This document shows positions 1-7,737 of a stretch of 64,000 nt of DNA, piece by piece (position 1 is the first letter of the stretch; the number at the start of each line of letters is the position of its first letter). The stretch covers positions 372,001 to 436,000 of the forward strand of contig NZ_JACYVI010000002.1 of assembly GCF_014842265.1 (NCBI RefSeq). Reading direction: 5' to 3'. The notes under the pieces are model-generated. The model ran no database searches. It was not told the DNA's origin and saw only the letters and a program-made list of their open reading frames with translations. Source of the DNA: Pseudomonas sp. CFBP 13711 (GTDB taxonomy: Bacteria > Pseudomonadota > Gammaproteobacteria > Pseudomonadales > Pseudomonadaceae). Both the position numbers and the translations under genes were made by a program.

Positions 1-496
1 CGAATGGCAGGTCGGGGTTGAACACGGTTTTGTCATCGGCCAGCAAACGCGCCAGGCCGCGCATGGCGGTGAGCGCGCCGAGGGTGACGATGAACGGCGG
101 CAGGCGCATGAAGGCAATCAGGCCACCATTGACCAGCCCCAGCAGCAGGCCGAAACCGACGCCGGCGGCGGCAATGCCGAGCATGCCGAACTGCGGCGAC
201 ATCGACGCTTGCAGGGCGACCACTGCGGAGGCCGCGAGAATCGCGCCCACCGAGAGGTCGATCCCCGCCGTCAGAATCACGAAGGTCATGCCCGCAGCCA
301 ACACCACGTTGACCGAGGCCTGCTGGGTGATGATCGACAGGTTTTGCCAGCTCATGAAGGTGTCGGTCATCAGCGAAAAGCCGATCAGCAACAGAATCAG
401 CACCGGCAGCATGCCAACGGTGCGCATCAATTCGCGCGCACGTTCACGCTTGCTGATGGCGGCAACGGTGGGCGAGTTTTCCAGGGGCAGACTCAT
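1..496 (-). CDS. Sugar ABC transporter permease, RbsC family (partial, 3' end outside window)
   Basis: Inner-membrane permease of a ribose/xylose-type ABC importer. Read on the minus strand, it begins [18 protein letters not shown], followed by a first hydrophobic segment ([18 protein letters not shown]) and then the family-typical stretch around [12 protein letters not shown]. About 165 residues are visible; a full RbsC-like permease has about 320-340, so the C-terminal half lies beyond position 1. The start codon overlaps the stop of the ATPase gene by four bases (ATGA, 493-496), so the two are translationally coupled in one operon. Which sugar is carried cannot be decided from the permease alone. 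Confidence 0.9.
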   Translation of the reverse strand, partial: MSLPLENSPTVAAISKRERARELMRTVGMLPVLILLLIGFSLMTDTFMSWQNLSIITQQASVNVVLAAGMTFVILTAGIDLSVGAILAASAVVALQASMSPQFGMLGIAAAGVGFGLLLGLVNGGLIAFMRLPPFIVTLGALTAMRGLARLLADDKTVFNPDLPF

Positions 497-2106
497 GGCC
501 TGGGTTCCTTTTTATTGTTGTTGAATGGGGTGGTCGAAGTATCGCGGGCGCCGTGGGCCGCGGCGGCTGCGGCGTTCTCGCTCCCCGTCGCCAGATCGAT
601 GATCCGCTCCTGGGAGATCTCCTGCCCAGACGCCCCGCCGACTTCAGCCACCAGCTCCCCTTCACGCATGATCAGCACGCGGTCGCAGGTGCCGATGATT
701 TCCGGCAGCTCGCTGGAGATCACCACAATGCCGACGCCGGCCTTGGCCAGTTCGTTGATGATTCGGTAGATCTCGGACTTGGAGCCGATGTCCACGCCGC
801 GGGTGGGCTCGTCGAGGATCAGCACGTGGGGCTTGACCTCCAGCAGTCGCGCCAGCAGCACCTTCTGCTGGTTGCCGCCGGACAGCGCGCCGACATTGAC
901 CTTGCCCGACGCCACGCGGATCGACAGCGAACGAATCGCCTCGATTGCCCGCTGTGCGCCACGCCCGCGATCGAGCACGCCGCCGGCATGGGCATCGGGC
1001 ACGCAGGCGCAAACGTTGATGTTGTCGCGCACGCTCATGTCCAGAAACAGGCCCTGGGCCTTGCGATCTTCGGTCAGGTAAACCACCCCTGCACGGATGG
1101 CGTCGGTGGGGTTGCGCAGATCGGTGATCGCCTTGCCGGCCACTTCAAGGGTGCCGGAGATGCGCGAGTCAGCGGCAAAAATCAGACGCGCCAGTTCCGT
1201 GCGCCCTGCCCCGACGAGCCCGGCGATGCCCAGCACTTCCCCGGCATGAAGATCGAAGCTGCACGGCTTGACGCGCTTGCCGTCGGCCATGTCGCGCACG
1301 CGCATGACCACGGCGCCGGGGTCGTAGGCGGCGTGTTCTTTCTTGTAGAACCCGGACAAGTCGCGGCCGACCATCATCTTCACCAGCGCCTCGGCCGACA
1401 GCGCATCGCGCTCCAGCATGCCGACGTACTCGCCGTCGCGCAGCACCGAGACCCGGTCGGACAGCTCATAGATTTCAGCCATGCGATGGCTGATGTAAAT
1501 GATCGCCAGGCCCTGGTCACGCAGCTGTTTGATCAGCGCGAACAGGCGGTCGGTCTCTCGGGAAGACAGCGGCGTGGTCGGCTCGTCCATCACCAGGATT
1601 TTCGCGTTGGCGTGCAGGGCCCGGGCGATCTCGACCAGTTGCCGCTCAGCAATCGACAGCACGCTGACCTTGGTGGACGGTTTGAAATCAGCCCCCAGGC
1701 GCACCAGCACATCAACGCAGCCGGCTTCCATCGCCTTGCGGTCGATGCTCCAGCCACGGCGCAGTTCGCGGCCCAGGTAAATGTTTTCGGCGACGCTGAG
1801 GTTCGGGCAGAGGCTCAGTTCCTGGTAGATCACCGCAATGCCGCGCGCTTTGGCGGACAACGGGTCAAACGCGCTCAGGGCCTGGCCGTCGATGCGGATC
1901 TCGCCACCGGCATCGGCCTGATAGGCGCCGGACAAAATCTTCATCAGCGTCGACTTGCCCGCGCCGTTCTCGCCCATCAGGGCATGAACTTCACCGGCGT
2001 ACACCTTGAGGGCGACATTTTTCAGCACGCGCAGGCCGTTGAAGGTCTTGGAAATGGCGGACATTTCCAGCACGGGTTGAGGGGACATAGCGAGGACGGC
2101 GCTCAT
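493..2106 (-). CDS. Sugar ABC transporter ATP-binding protein, RbsA/XylG/MglA type
   Basis: Cytoplasmic ATPase that drives sugar import through the downstream permease. The 537-residue length and two fused ABC domains are those of the RbsA/MglA/XylG family. Domain 1 has Walker A GENGAGKS (residues 45-52) and Walker [10 protein letters not shown]. Domain 2 has the degenerate Walker [11 protein letters not shown] typical of the family, a strong signature LSGGNQQKV and Walker [12 protein letters not shown]. The start overlaps the stop of a 25-codon upstream ORF by ATGA; a later ATG (MSPQPVLEM) is possible. An operator cluster and a Crc-like motif lie upstream. A periplasmic binding-protein gene, normally first in such operons, is absent from the window. 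Substrate (ribose, xylose, inositol or other) is not resolved. Confidence 0.93.
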   Translation of the reverse strand: MSAVLAMSPQPVLEMSAISKTFNGLRVLKNVALKVYAGEVHALMGENGAGKSTLMKILSGAYQADAGGEIRIDGQALSAFDPLSAKARGIAVIYQELSLCPNLSVAENIYLGRELRRGWSIDRKAMEAGCVDVLVRLGADFKPSTKVSVLSIAERQLVEIARALHANAKILVMDEPTTPLSSRETDRLFALIKQLRDQGLAIIYISHRMAEIYELSDRVSVLRDGEYVGMLERDALSAEALVKMMVGRDLSGFYKKEHAAYDPGAVVMRVRDMADGKRVKPCSFDLHAGEVLGIAGLVGAGRTELARLIFAADSRISGTLEVAGKAITDLRNPTDAIRAGVVYLTEDRKAQGLFLDMSVRDNINVCACVPDAHAGGVLDRGRGAQRAIEAIRSLSIRVASGKVNVGALSGGNQQKVLLARLLEVKPHVLILDEPTRGVDIGSKSEIYRIINELAKAGVGIVVISSELPEIIGTCDRVLIMREGELVAEVGGASGQEISQERIIDLATGSENAAAAAAHGARDTSTTPFNNNKKEPRP

Positions 2107-2180
2107 GGCCGGGCGGCCGATGAAGCAGCAATGACGAGCGCGGACAGCACACGCGGCAATCGAACAGACGAGCTGATCAT
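2103..2180 (-). CDS. 25-residue leader ORF with signal-peptide-like sequence
   Basis: A short ORF with its own ribosome binding site (CGGAG, 7 bases before ATG) encodes [16 protein letters not shown] followed by IAASSAARP and a stop. The sequence has an N-terminal arginine pair and a hydrophobic core, like the first part of a Sec signal peptide, and stops in a four-base ATGA overlap with the ATPase start. It occupies the position of the periplasmic binding protein in ribose-type operons. It may be the remnant of a deleted binding-protein gene, or a short translated leader that couples expression of the ATPase. No homologue is known to me, and it is too short to judge by codon use. Confidence 0.5.
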   Translation of the reverse strand: MISSSVRLPRVLSALVIAASSAARP

Positions 2181-2195
2181 GTGGATCTCCGAGGT

Positions 2196-2203
2196 TTCTT
2201 GTT
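2196..2203 (-). promoter_or_regulatory. Candidate Crc/Hfq catabolite-repression motif (AACAAGAA)
   Basis: On the transcribed minus strand the leader carries AACAAGAA, a perfect match to the A-rich AAnAAnAA pattern bound by Hfq with Crc in Pseudomonas. It lies just before the ribosome binding site of the leader ORF, where such sites block translation. Known biology: secondary sugar uptake genes are common Crc targets. The assignment by motif and position is inference. Confidence 0.5.
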
Positions 2204-2250
2204 TTTATGCCTGGGCCACCTCTTTGCGGGTGGCACTCGGGTGTTGCTGT

Positions 2251-2309
2251 GAAATATTTCGGAACAGCTGAATCCTAGAACAGCTGAATCGATTCACGCA
2301 AGCGCTTGC
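2251..2309 (-). promoter_or_regulatory. Operator/promoter cluster of the sugar ABC operon (LacI-family type palindromes)
   Basis: Two perfect 12-base palindromes sit side by side: TGAATCGATTCA (2285-2296) and GCAAGCGCTTGC (2298-2309). Both have the central CG and flanking symmetry of LacI/GalR-family operators. A third palindrome GAAATATTTC lies at 2251-2260, and GAACAGCTGAATC is directly repeated at 2262-2274 and 2278-2290 with a 16-base step. On the minus strand a plausible promoter is TTGCGT, 18 bases, TAGGAT, with the TGAATCGATTCA operator in its spacer. The arrangement fits sugar-inducible repression; no regulator gene is in the window. Confidence 0.65.
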
Positions 2310-2339
2310 TTCGGTATTTACAGTTTGGAGTTTGCGGCG

Positions 2340-2650
2340 GAAGGTCTGGCCCCTTCCCGGCTAAAGCCGGTCCTACCCAGCGCGGCAGAGGTAAGCCCCG
2401 CCCTTGATCGTCCCCGCGCTCCGCGTGGGGATGCAGCCTGTGACGCTCCGCGTCGCCTCCCGTTCTCGAATGCGCGTCTTCTGCTGGACGCGGAGCGTCC
2501 GGGGCGGCGTTACCACGCAGAGCGTGGGAACGATCGGCACTCGGCGCGCGTGGTGTTTCAGTGGGACCGGCTTCAGCCGGGAAGAGGCCGGGGTGATCAC
2601 CTTCAATTCTGCGGTGCGATGCTGAAGCCGGTCCTCCCAGGCGCTGCGGA
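2340..2650. repeat. Intergenic REP-type palindromes and a DUF1534-like repeat
   Basis: This non-coding stretch is built of Pseudomonas repeats. REP-like units with CCCGGCTAAAGCCGGTCC and its inverse (GGACCGGCTTCAGCCGGG type) occur near 2355-2378 and 2560-2650. Between them (about 2400-2545) is an inverted repeat made of CGCTCCGCGTGGGGATGC and GCAGAGCGTGGGAACGATC with GACGCTCCGCGTC cores. Translated, it gives the HAERGNDR motif recalled from the spurious DUF1534 'proteins' of P. syringae. I see no real gene here. Confidence 0.8.
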
Positions 2651-2772
2651 GGTCGGGGCCGCGCTGCCACCTGCGCAAATCAATGCACGTCGCTCGTCGA
2701 GGTGAGACGTTTCAGCCTGAATTTGCGGTAGCATTGCTGGCATTTAGATGACGGCCAGAATCAGGAAGCCTT

Positions 2773-3642
2773 ATGTCCAGAATTTCCCACTCCGCTTTGC
2801 GTCGCAAATTCCGTGAGCAGCTGGCTTCGCAGCACTGCGTCGAGACGGCTTCAGTGTTCGATCCCATGTCGGCGCGCATCGCGGCGGATCTGGGGTTTGA
2901 GGTCGGTATTCTGGGCGGCTCGGTGGCGTCGCTGCAGGTGCTGGCAGCCCCTGATTTCGCCTTGATCACCCTGAGCGAGTTCGTCGAGCAGGCCACCCGC
3001 ATCGGCCGCGTCGCGCAACTGCCTTTTATCGCCGACGCCGACCATGGCTACGGCAACGCCCTGAACGTCATGCGCACCGTGGAAGAACTGGAGCGCGCCG
3101 GTGTGGCGGCGCTGACCATCGAAGACACCTTGCTGCCGGCGCAATTCGGCCGCAAATCCACGGACCTGGTCTCCATCGAAGAAGGCATCGGCAAGGTCAA
3201 GGCCGCCCTTGAAGCCCGCGTCGATCCGGAACTGACGATCGTCGCCCGGACCAACGCTGGCGTGCTGCCGGTCCAGGACATCATCGAACGTACCCTCGCC
3301 TACGAAAAGGCCGGCGCCGACGGCATCTGCATCGTTGGCATCAAGGACTTCGAGCACCTGGAGCAGATTTCGGAAAAGCTCACCGTCCCGCTGATGCTGG
3401 TGACCTACGGCAACCCCGAGCTCAATGACCGCCAGCGCCTCGCCGATCTGGGCGTGCGAGTGGTGGTCGCCGGGCACGCGGCGTACTTCGCCGCGATCAA
3501 GGCCACCTACGACAGCCTCCGCGCCCAGCGCCAGGTCACCCACAGCACCTCGAATCACAGCGCCACCGAACTGACCCACACCTACACCTTCCCGGAAAAT
3601 TACGTGGCCTGGGCCAAGGATTTCATGGACGTGAAAGAGTGA
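2773..3642 (+). CDS. Oxaloacetate decarboxylase, PEP mutase/isocitrate lyase superfamily
   Basis: Soluble Mg-dependent enzyme that decarboxylates oxaloacetate to pyruvate. The 289-residue protein matches the P. aeruginosa PA4872 type: GGS at 48-50, the metal-binding DADHGYGN at 88-95, IEDT at 117-120, and Tyr212 and His235 in place, the pair that distinguishes this oxaloacetate decarboxylase from isocitrate lyase and phosphonopyruvate enzymes. The Lys-Cys-Gly-His loop of true lyases is absent ([12 protein letters not shown] instead). It is a single-gene unit; the ATG is 30 bases after a repeat region. Automatic annotation often calls such genes carboxyphosphonoenolpyruvate phosphonomutase, which the residues argue against. 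Confidence 0.9.
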   Translation: MSRISHSALRRKFREQLASQHCVETASVFDPMSARIAADLGFEVGILGGSVASLQVLAAPDFALITLSEFVEQATRIGRVAQLPFIADADHGYGNALNVMRTVEELERAGVAALTIEDTLLPAQFGRKSTDLVSIEEGIGKVKAALEARVDPELTIVARTNAGVLPVQDIIERTLAYEKAGADGICIVGIKDFEHLEQISEKLTVPLMLVTYGNPELNDRQRLADLGVRVVVAGHAAYFAAIKATYDSLRAQRQVTHSTSNHSATELTHTYTFPENYVAWAKDFMDVKE

Positions 3643-3685
3643 GGCTGCGGCGTGGCGCATGATTGCGTCACACCGCCTGCACGCT

Positions 3686-4855
3686 TCATGCAGTTACCGC
3701 TGCGGTCCGCGACACCTTCCACGCCAACAGCGCGGCGACGAGCAAAAACACGCCGCTCGTGATAAACGTCGCGCTGTAGCCCATCCCGTCATACAGCAAG
3801 CCACCCGCCGTTGCGCCCAGCGTGATCGCCAGCTGGATCACCGCGACCATCAGCCCTCCTCCCGCCTCGGCGTCTTTGGGCAGCGTGCGGGTCAGCCAGG
3901 TGAACCATCCCACCGGCGCACAGGTCGAGATCAGACCCCAGGCCCCGAGCATCACAGCGGTCATGGCAAACGACTGACCGCAGGTCAGCAGCGCGATGGC
4001 AATGCCGGCCATCAGCACCGGAATGGCGATCAGTACCCGGTACAGACTTTTTGCCAATACGGCGCCAATCATCAGCGTCCCGGCCAGCCCTGAGACGCCG
4101 ATGATCAGCAGCAGGATCGACAGCTTCGGCACATCGACCCTGGTCACCGATTCCAGAAACGGCCGCAGGTAGGTGAACAGCGCAAACTGACCCATGAACA
4201 GGAAGGCTACCGCCGCCATCCCGTAGACCACCTTCGCGCGGCCCAGCAGTCGAAACACGTCCATCGCCGATCCGGACGAGCGCTCACTGGGCATGCGCGG
4301 CAGCGTGAAGGCCTGCCAGCACAGCGCCAATGCAGCCAGCGGGACCACGCAGAAAAACGCGCCGCGCCAACCAATCAGCCCGCCCAGAAAACTGCCCAGA
4401 GGCGCCGCAACGGCGGTGGCCAGCGCCGTACCGCTCTGCACCATGGCGATGGCCCTGGGCACCATCGACTCGGGGGCAATGCGCATCATCACCGCCGTGC
4501 TCATCGACCATGAACCGCCGATCGCAACACCCAGCACCGCCCGACCGAACATCAGCACCGGGTAATTCGGCGCGAAGGCAACCATTGCCCCCGAAACCAT
4601 CAGCAAGGCAGTCAGGGTCAGCAGCAGCGGCTTGCGATCAAGCCCACGGGTCAGCGCAGAGAGAAACAGGCTGGTGACCACCGCAAAAAATCCCGAGATT
4701 GAGATCGCCTGACCTGCCTGGCCTTCGGTCAGGCTCAAGTCGGCAGCAATGGGCGTCAGCAGACTGACCGGTAAAAACTCGGACGCGACCAGCGCGAACG
4801 CGCACAGCGACATCGCCAGCACGGCGCCCCACACACGGTGGGTTGTTTCGGTCAT
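3686..4855 (-). CDS. MFS exporter, NepI-like (purine ribonucleoside efflux family)
   Basis: Twelve-helix drug/H+ antiporter-type transporter of the major facilitator superfamily. Strong resemblance to E. coli NepI: EFLPVSLLTPIAADL in helix 1, the GRAVLGVAIGGSWSM motif in helix 4, AAPLGSFLGGLIGWRGAF in helix 5 and PVGWFTWLTRTL near helix 10. NepI exports inosine and 6-mercaptopurine; the substrate here is inferred only. I chose the ATG giving MTETTHRVWGAV (389 aa), because the upstream extension MSWSMFMGTPAVS is unlike the family. Single gene, convergent with the oxaloacetate decarboxylase gene. Confidence 0.85.
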   Translation of the reverse strand: MTETTHRVWGAVLAMSLCAFALVASEFLPVSLLTPIAADLSLTEGQAGQAISISGFFAVVTSLFLSALTRGLDRKPLLLTLTALLMVSGAMVAFAPNYPVLMFGRAVLGVAIGGSWSMSTAVMMRIAPESMVPRAIAMVQSGTALATAVAAPLGSFLGGLIGWRGAFFCVVPLAALALCWQAFTLPRMPSERSSGSAMDVFRLLGRAKVVYGMAAVAFLFMGQFALFTYLRPFLESVTRVDVPKLSILLLIIGVSGLAGTLMIGAVLAKSLYRVLIAIPVLMAGIAIALLTCGQSFAMTAVMLGAWGLISTCAPVGWFTWLTRTLPKDAEAGGGLMVAVIQLAITLGATAGGLLYDGMGYSATFITSGVFLLVAALLAWKVSRTAAVTA

Positions 4856-5021
4856 CGATACAGCGGGGGTGCCCATGAACATGCTCCAGCTCATTCAGCC
4901 CCGTCATGCAGCGGGGCCAGTGATCAACAAACGGCGCGCAAAACCGCGCGTGCAACAATAAGGACCGTTCCGGCAGGATCCGGCACGTGACCGGATCGAG
5001 GCGTCTTGAACAGTCTGAGAG

Positions 5022-6050
5022 TTACTTCAGATGGGTCTGAAAGAAAGACGTGAGCCTGTCGAAAGGAATCAGATCCACCCGGTCATACAAGTCCACGTGC
5101 CCGGCACCCGGAATAATCACCAGCTCTTTGGGCTGACCGGCCAGGCGATAAGCCTCCTCGCTGAACTCACGGGAATGGGCGTTCTCGCCGGCGATGAACA
5201 GCATTGGCCGCGGTGAAATCGTCTCGATGTCAGCGAACGGGTAGAAGTTCATGAACTTTACGTTGCTGGTCAGCGTGGGATGCGTGGTCAACTCCGGCGA
5301 CTGGCCCTTCGGGGTGAACTCGCCACGTGGGGTCCGGTAGAAATCGTAAAACTCACGCTCGATCGGGTTGGAGTGTTCGGTGAGTGTGTCCACGGTGCCG
5401 CTGGTGTACTGGGTTTTGCCACCGGCAAACTCGACATCACGTTGTGCAGCGGCGGCCGCGATGGCTTCTTTGCGTTGCTCGACACTGACCGAATGCTGCA
5501 GGCCGTTGCGATTGACGCCGCCCATGTCATACATGCTCACGGTCGCGACAGCCTTCATGCGTGGGTCGATCTTCGCAGCGCTGATGGCGAAACTGCCGCT
5601 GCCGCAGATACCCAGCACGCCGATGCGGTCGCGATCGACGAAGCCCTGGCTGCCGAGGTAGTCGACAGCAGCGCTGAAGGCTTCGGCGTAGATCTCGGGG
5701 GACACCAGATTGCGCGGCCGGCCTTCGCTTTCGCCCCAGAAGGACAGGTCGATGGCCAGCGTAATGAAACCCTGCTCGGCCAGTTTCTGCGCGTACAGGT
5801 TCGAGCTCTGTTCCTTCACGGCACCCATCGGGTGACCGATGATGATCGCGGGATACTTGCGGCCACTGATCATGTCTTTGGGCACGAACAGGTTGCCCAC
5901 TGTGTTCATCTGGTACTGGTTGTTGAACGTCACCTTCTGCCGGGTGACCTGTTCACTGGTGTAGAAGTTGTCAGCTCCGCTGGACATATCGGCTCCCATT
6001 GTCGCGAATGAGCTGACCAGCAAGGCCAGCCCCATCATCAGCTGTTTCAT
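5022..6050 (-). CDS. Exported alpha/beta hydrolase with cysteine at the nucleophile position (YcjY-like)
   Basis: 342-residue alpha/beta hydrolase with an N-terminal signal peptide (MKQLMMGLALLVSSFATMGA), so probably periplasmic. The nucleophile elbow reads GVLGICGSGSFA, with Cys where Ser is usual, as in dienelactone hydrolases and E. coli YcjY (GICGWGG). HPMGAV supplies the oxyanion region, and the C-terminal GAGHVDLYDR supplies the catalytic His. Earlier in-frame ATGs exist upstream, but only this start yields a signal peptide. It is divergent from an AraC-family regulator across 187 bases, which suggests local control. Substrate unknown. Confidence 0.85.
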   Translation of the reverse strand: MKQLMMGLALLVSSFATMGADMSSGADNFYTSEQVTRQKVTFNNQYQMNTVGNLFVPKDMISGRKYPAIIIGHPMGAVKEQSSNLYAQKLAEQGFITLAIDLSFWGESEGRPRNLVSPEIYAEAFSAAVDYLGSQGFVDRDRIGVLGICGSGSFAISAAKIDPRMKAVATVSMYDMGGVNRNGLQHSVSVEQRKEAIAAAAAQRDVEFAGGKTQYTSGTVDTLTEHSNPIEREFYDFYRTPRGEFTPKGQSPELTTHPTLTSNVKFMNFYPFADIETISPRPMLFIAGENAHSREFSEEAYRLAGQPKELVIIPGAGHVDLYDRVDLIPFDRLTSFFQTHLK

Positions 6051-6237
6051 GAATGTCTCCGGCGCCAGGGCATGGCGCAAATGAAGTGTGCGATGCACAT
6101 CTTCATGGCGCGGGCCGGGCAACCCGTAGAGCGATCCGGTGGTTTTCTTGCCTGATCCGATCAATCCCGAGGCGCGAGGCTGGACGGCTGTTTTGCCGGG
6201 CACGTACAGTTTCGACTTGATTCCGAGGGCCGCAGAC

Positions 6238-7179
6238 ATGCCACTGACATCCGCTTCTACACCCGCGTGCCGCGCTTCGGACACCGTGCAGCTGCGGTCG
6301 CTGACGAACATCATCGGGCACCTCACGCCGGCCTCCGGTGACTTTCCCACCGCCATCGCCGACCTCGGCCTGTTTCGCCGCGAAGCGCCCTCGCCGCCGG
6401 TCATGTGCATCCTCGCGCCGAGCATCGTGCTGGTGGTTCAGGGCGCCAAGGAAATGGTCATCGGCAGCGAGGTCTATCCCTACGACACGACGCGCTTTCT
6501 GATCACCTCGCTGGACGTGCCGGCCAATTCCGCCGTGACCCTCGCCAGCGCGGACGCGCCGTGTCTGGGACTGGTGTTCAAGCTTGACCTGCGCACCTTG
6601 ACCGAGCTGATCGCCCAGGGGGATGTGCCAACACCGAAGGCGCGCACCGTGGGCAAAAGCGCGGGCATCGCCAGCCTGACCTCAGCGCTGCTCGATCCCT
6701 TGGCCCGACTGGTCGACCTGTTGCAGGAGCCCGACGCCATTCCGGTGCTCTGGCCCCTGTTGCAGCGCGAGATTCATTTCCGCCTGCTCACATGCGATCA
6801 AGCGCCGCTGCTGCGACACATTGCGTCGGTCGACAGTCAGGGTTACCGCATCGCCAAGGCCATCGACTGGCTGAAGCTCAATTACGCGACAGCCCTGCGC
6901 GTCGAAGACCTGGCCGCGCGCGTGCAGATGAGCGCGCCGAACTTTCACCTGCACTTTCGCAACCTGACGTCCATGAGCCCGCTGCAGTACCAGAAATGGC
7001 TGCGCCTGAACGAAGCCCGGCGGCTGATGCTCAACGACCATCAGGACGCCGCCAGCGCTGCGTTCAAGGTCGGCTACGAAAGTCCATCGCAGTTCAGTCG
7101 CGAGTACGGTCGTCTGTTTGGCGCACCACCGAAAAAGGACATCGCCCGGATGCGCAGCCAAGCCGTAGCGGCGTCATGA
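6238..7179 (+). CDS. AraC-family transcriptional regulator with AraC_N domain
   Basis: 313-residue regulator. The N-terminal half is the cupin-like AraC_N domain found in regulators of the CMD167 type (motifs CILAPSIVLVVQGAKEM and YDTTRFLITSLDVP). The C-terminal half has two helix-turn-helix motifs, the first around RVEDLAARVQMSAPNFHLHF and the second around AASAAFKVGYESPSQFSREY. The ATG at 6238 has GAGGG about 8 bases upstream; the longer ORF start at 6139 runs into the divergent promoter region and is unlikely. It faces the Cys-nucleophile hydrolase gene, the probable target. The ligand is unknown. Confidence 0.88.
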   Translation: MPLTSASTPACRASDTVQLRSLTNIIGHLTPASGDFPTAIADLGLFRREAPSPPVMCILAPSIVLVVQGAKEMVIGSEVYPYDTTRFLITSLDVPANSAVTLASADAPCLGLVFKLDLRTLTELIAQGDVPTPKARTVGKSAGIASLTSALLDPLARLVDLLQEPDAIPVLWPLLQREIHFRLLTCDQAPLLRHIASVDSQGYRIAKAIDWLKLNYATALRVEDLAARVQMSAPNFHLHFRNLTSMSPLQYQKWLRLNEARRLMLNDHQDAASAAFKVGYESPSQFSREYGRLFGAPPKKDIARMRSQAVAAS

Positions 7180-7198
7180 TCGTCGCCGCGCCAGCCCC

Positions 7199-7642
7199 TC
7201 AGTCTTTTTTGACCGGCCCGGCCAGGTAGGTCTGCTCGGTCACCGGCTCCAGCCAGTCCACCGGCTTGCCGTCCAGCGCTTCGTTGACCGCGACATGTTG
7301 CATGGCGGTGGTGTCGGTCGCGCCGTGCCAGTGACGACGGCCGCAGTTACACCAGATCAGATCGCCCGGACGGATTTCGGTTTTCGGCCCGCCTTCACAC
7401 TGGGTCCAGCCGACGCCATCGGTGACCAGCAGGATCTGGCCCAGCGGGTGGGTGTGCCAGTTAGTGCGCGCGCCGGGCTGGAAATTCACGATGGCCAGAC
7501 CGACCCGCGCCGGTGCCGGGGCGTTGAAAATCCGGTCAATGCGCACGTCGCCGGTGAACCAGTCTGCGGGCCCCTTGATGGCTTTGGCCGAGCCGGCGCG
7601 GTGGATTTGCATGTCTTCAGCAGCGCTGTCAGTGGCGGTCAT
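7199..7642 (-). CDS. Small cupin, manganese hydroxynitrile-lyase-like
   Basis: 147-residue single-domain cupin. Metal-ligand motifs are clear: HTHPLGQ (His63, His65, Gln69) and RRHWHG (His104, with His106 next to it). The pattern GPADWFTG near the N terminus, RTNWHTHPLGQ and the C-terminal ALDGKPVDW closely resemble the bacterial Mn-dependent cupin hydroxynitrile lyase from Granulicella tundricola. Whether the native reaction is cyanohydrin cleavage is not known. The start at MTATDS avoids a longer N terminus lacking family similarity. Divergent from a LysR-type regulator (95-base intergenic region), a common arrangement for regulator and target. Confidence 0.85.
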   Translation of the reverse strand: MTATDSAAEDMQIHRAGSAKAIKGPADWFTGDVRIDRIFNAPAPARVGLAIVNFQPGARTNWHTHPLGQILLVTDGVGWTQCEGGPKTEIRPGDLIWCNCGRRHWHGATDTTAMQHVAVNEALDGKPVDWLEPVTEQTYLAGPVKKD

Positions 7643-7737
7643 ATCAGGTCTCCAGAAAGTGTGCAGCCAGCATAACAAGGGCACATTGGCGACAGTATCC
7701 GTAGAATGCTTCGATCAAAATGAAGGAGCGCTTCGCA

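Noticed and set aside
553..2271. 572-codon plus-strand ORF opposite the ABC ATPase gene
   Set aside because: Antisense shadow of a high-GC gene; composition is His/Gln/Asp-rich without domain features, while the minus strand has a clear ABC ATPase.
4977..4997. Hairpin GATCCGG-CACGTGA-CCGGATC after the Cys-nucleophile hydrolase gene
   Set aside because: A perfect seven-pair stem, but no T run follows on the minus strand, so it is not called a terminator.
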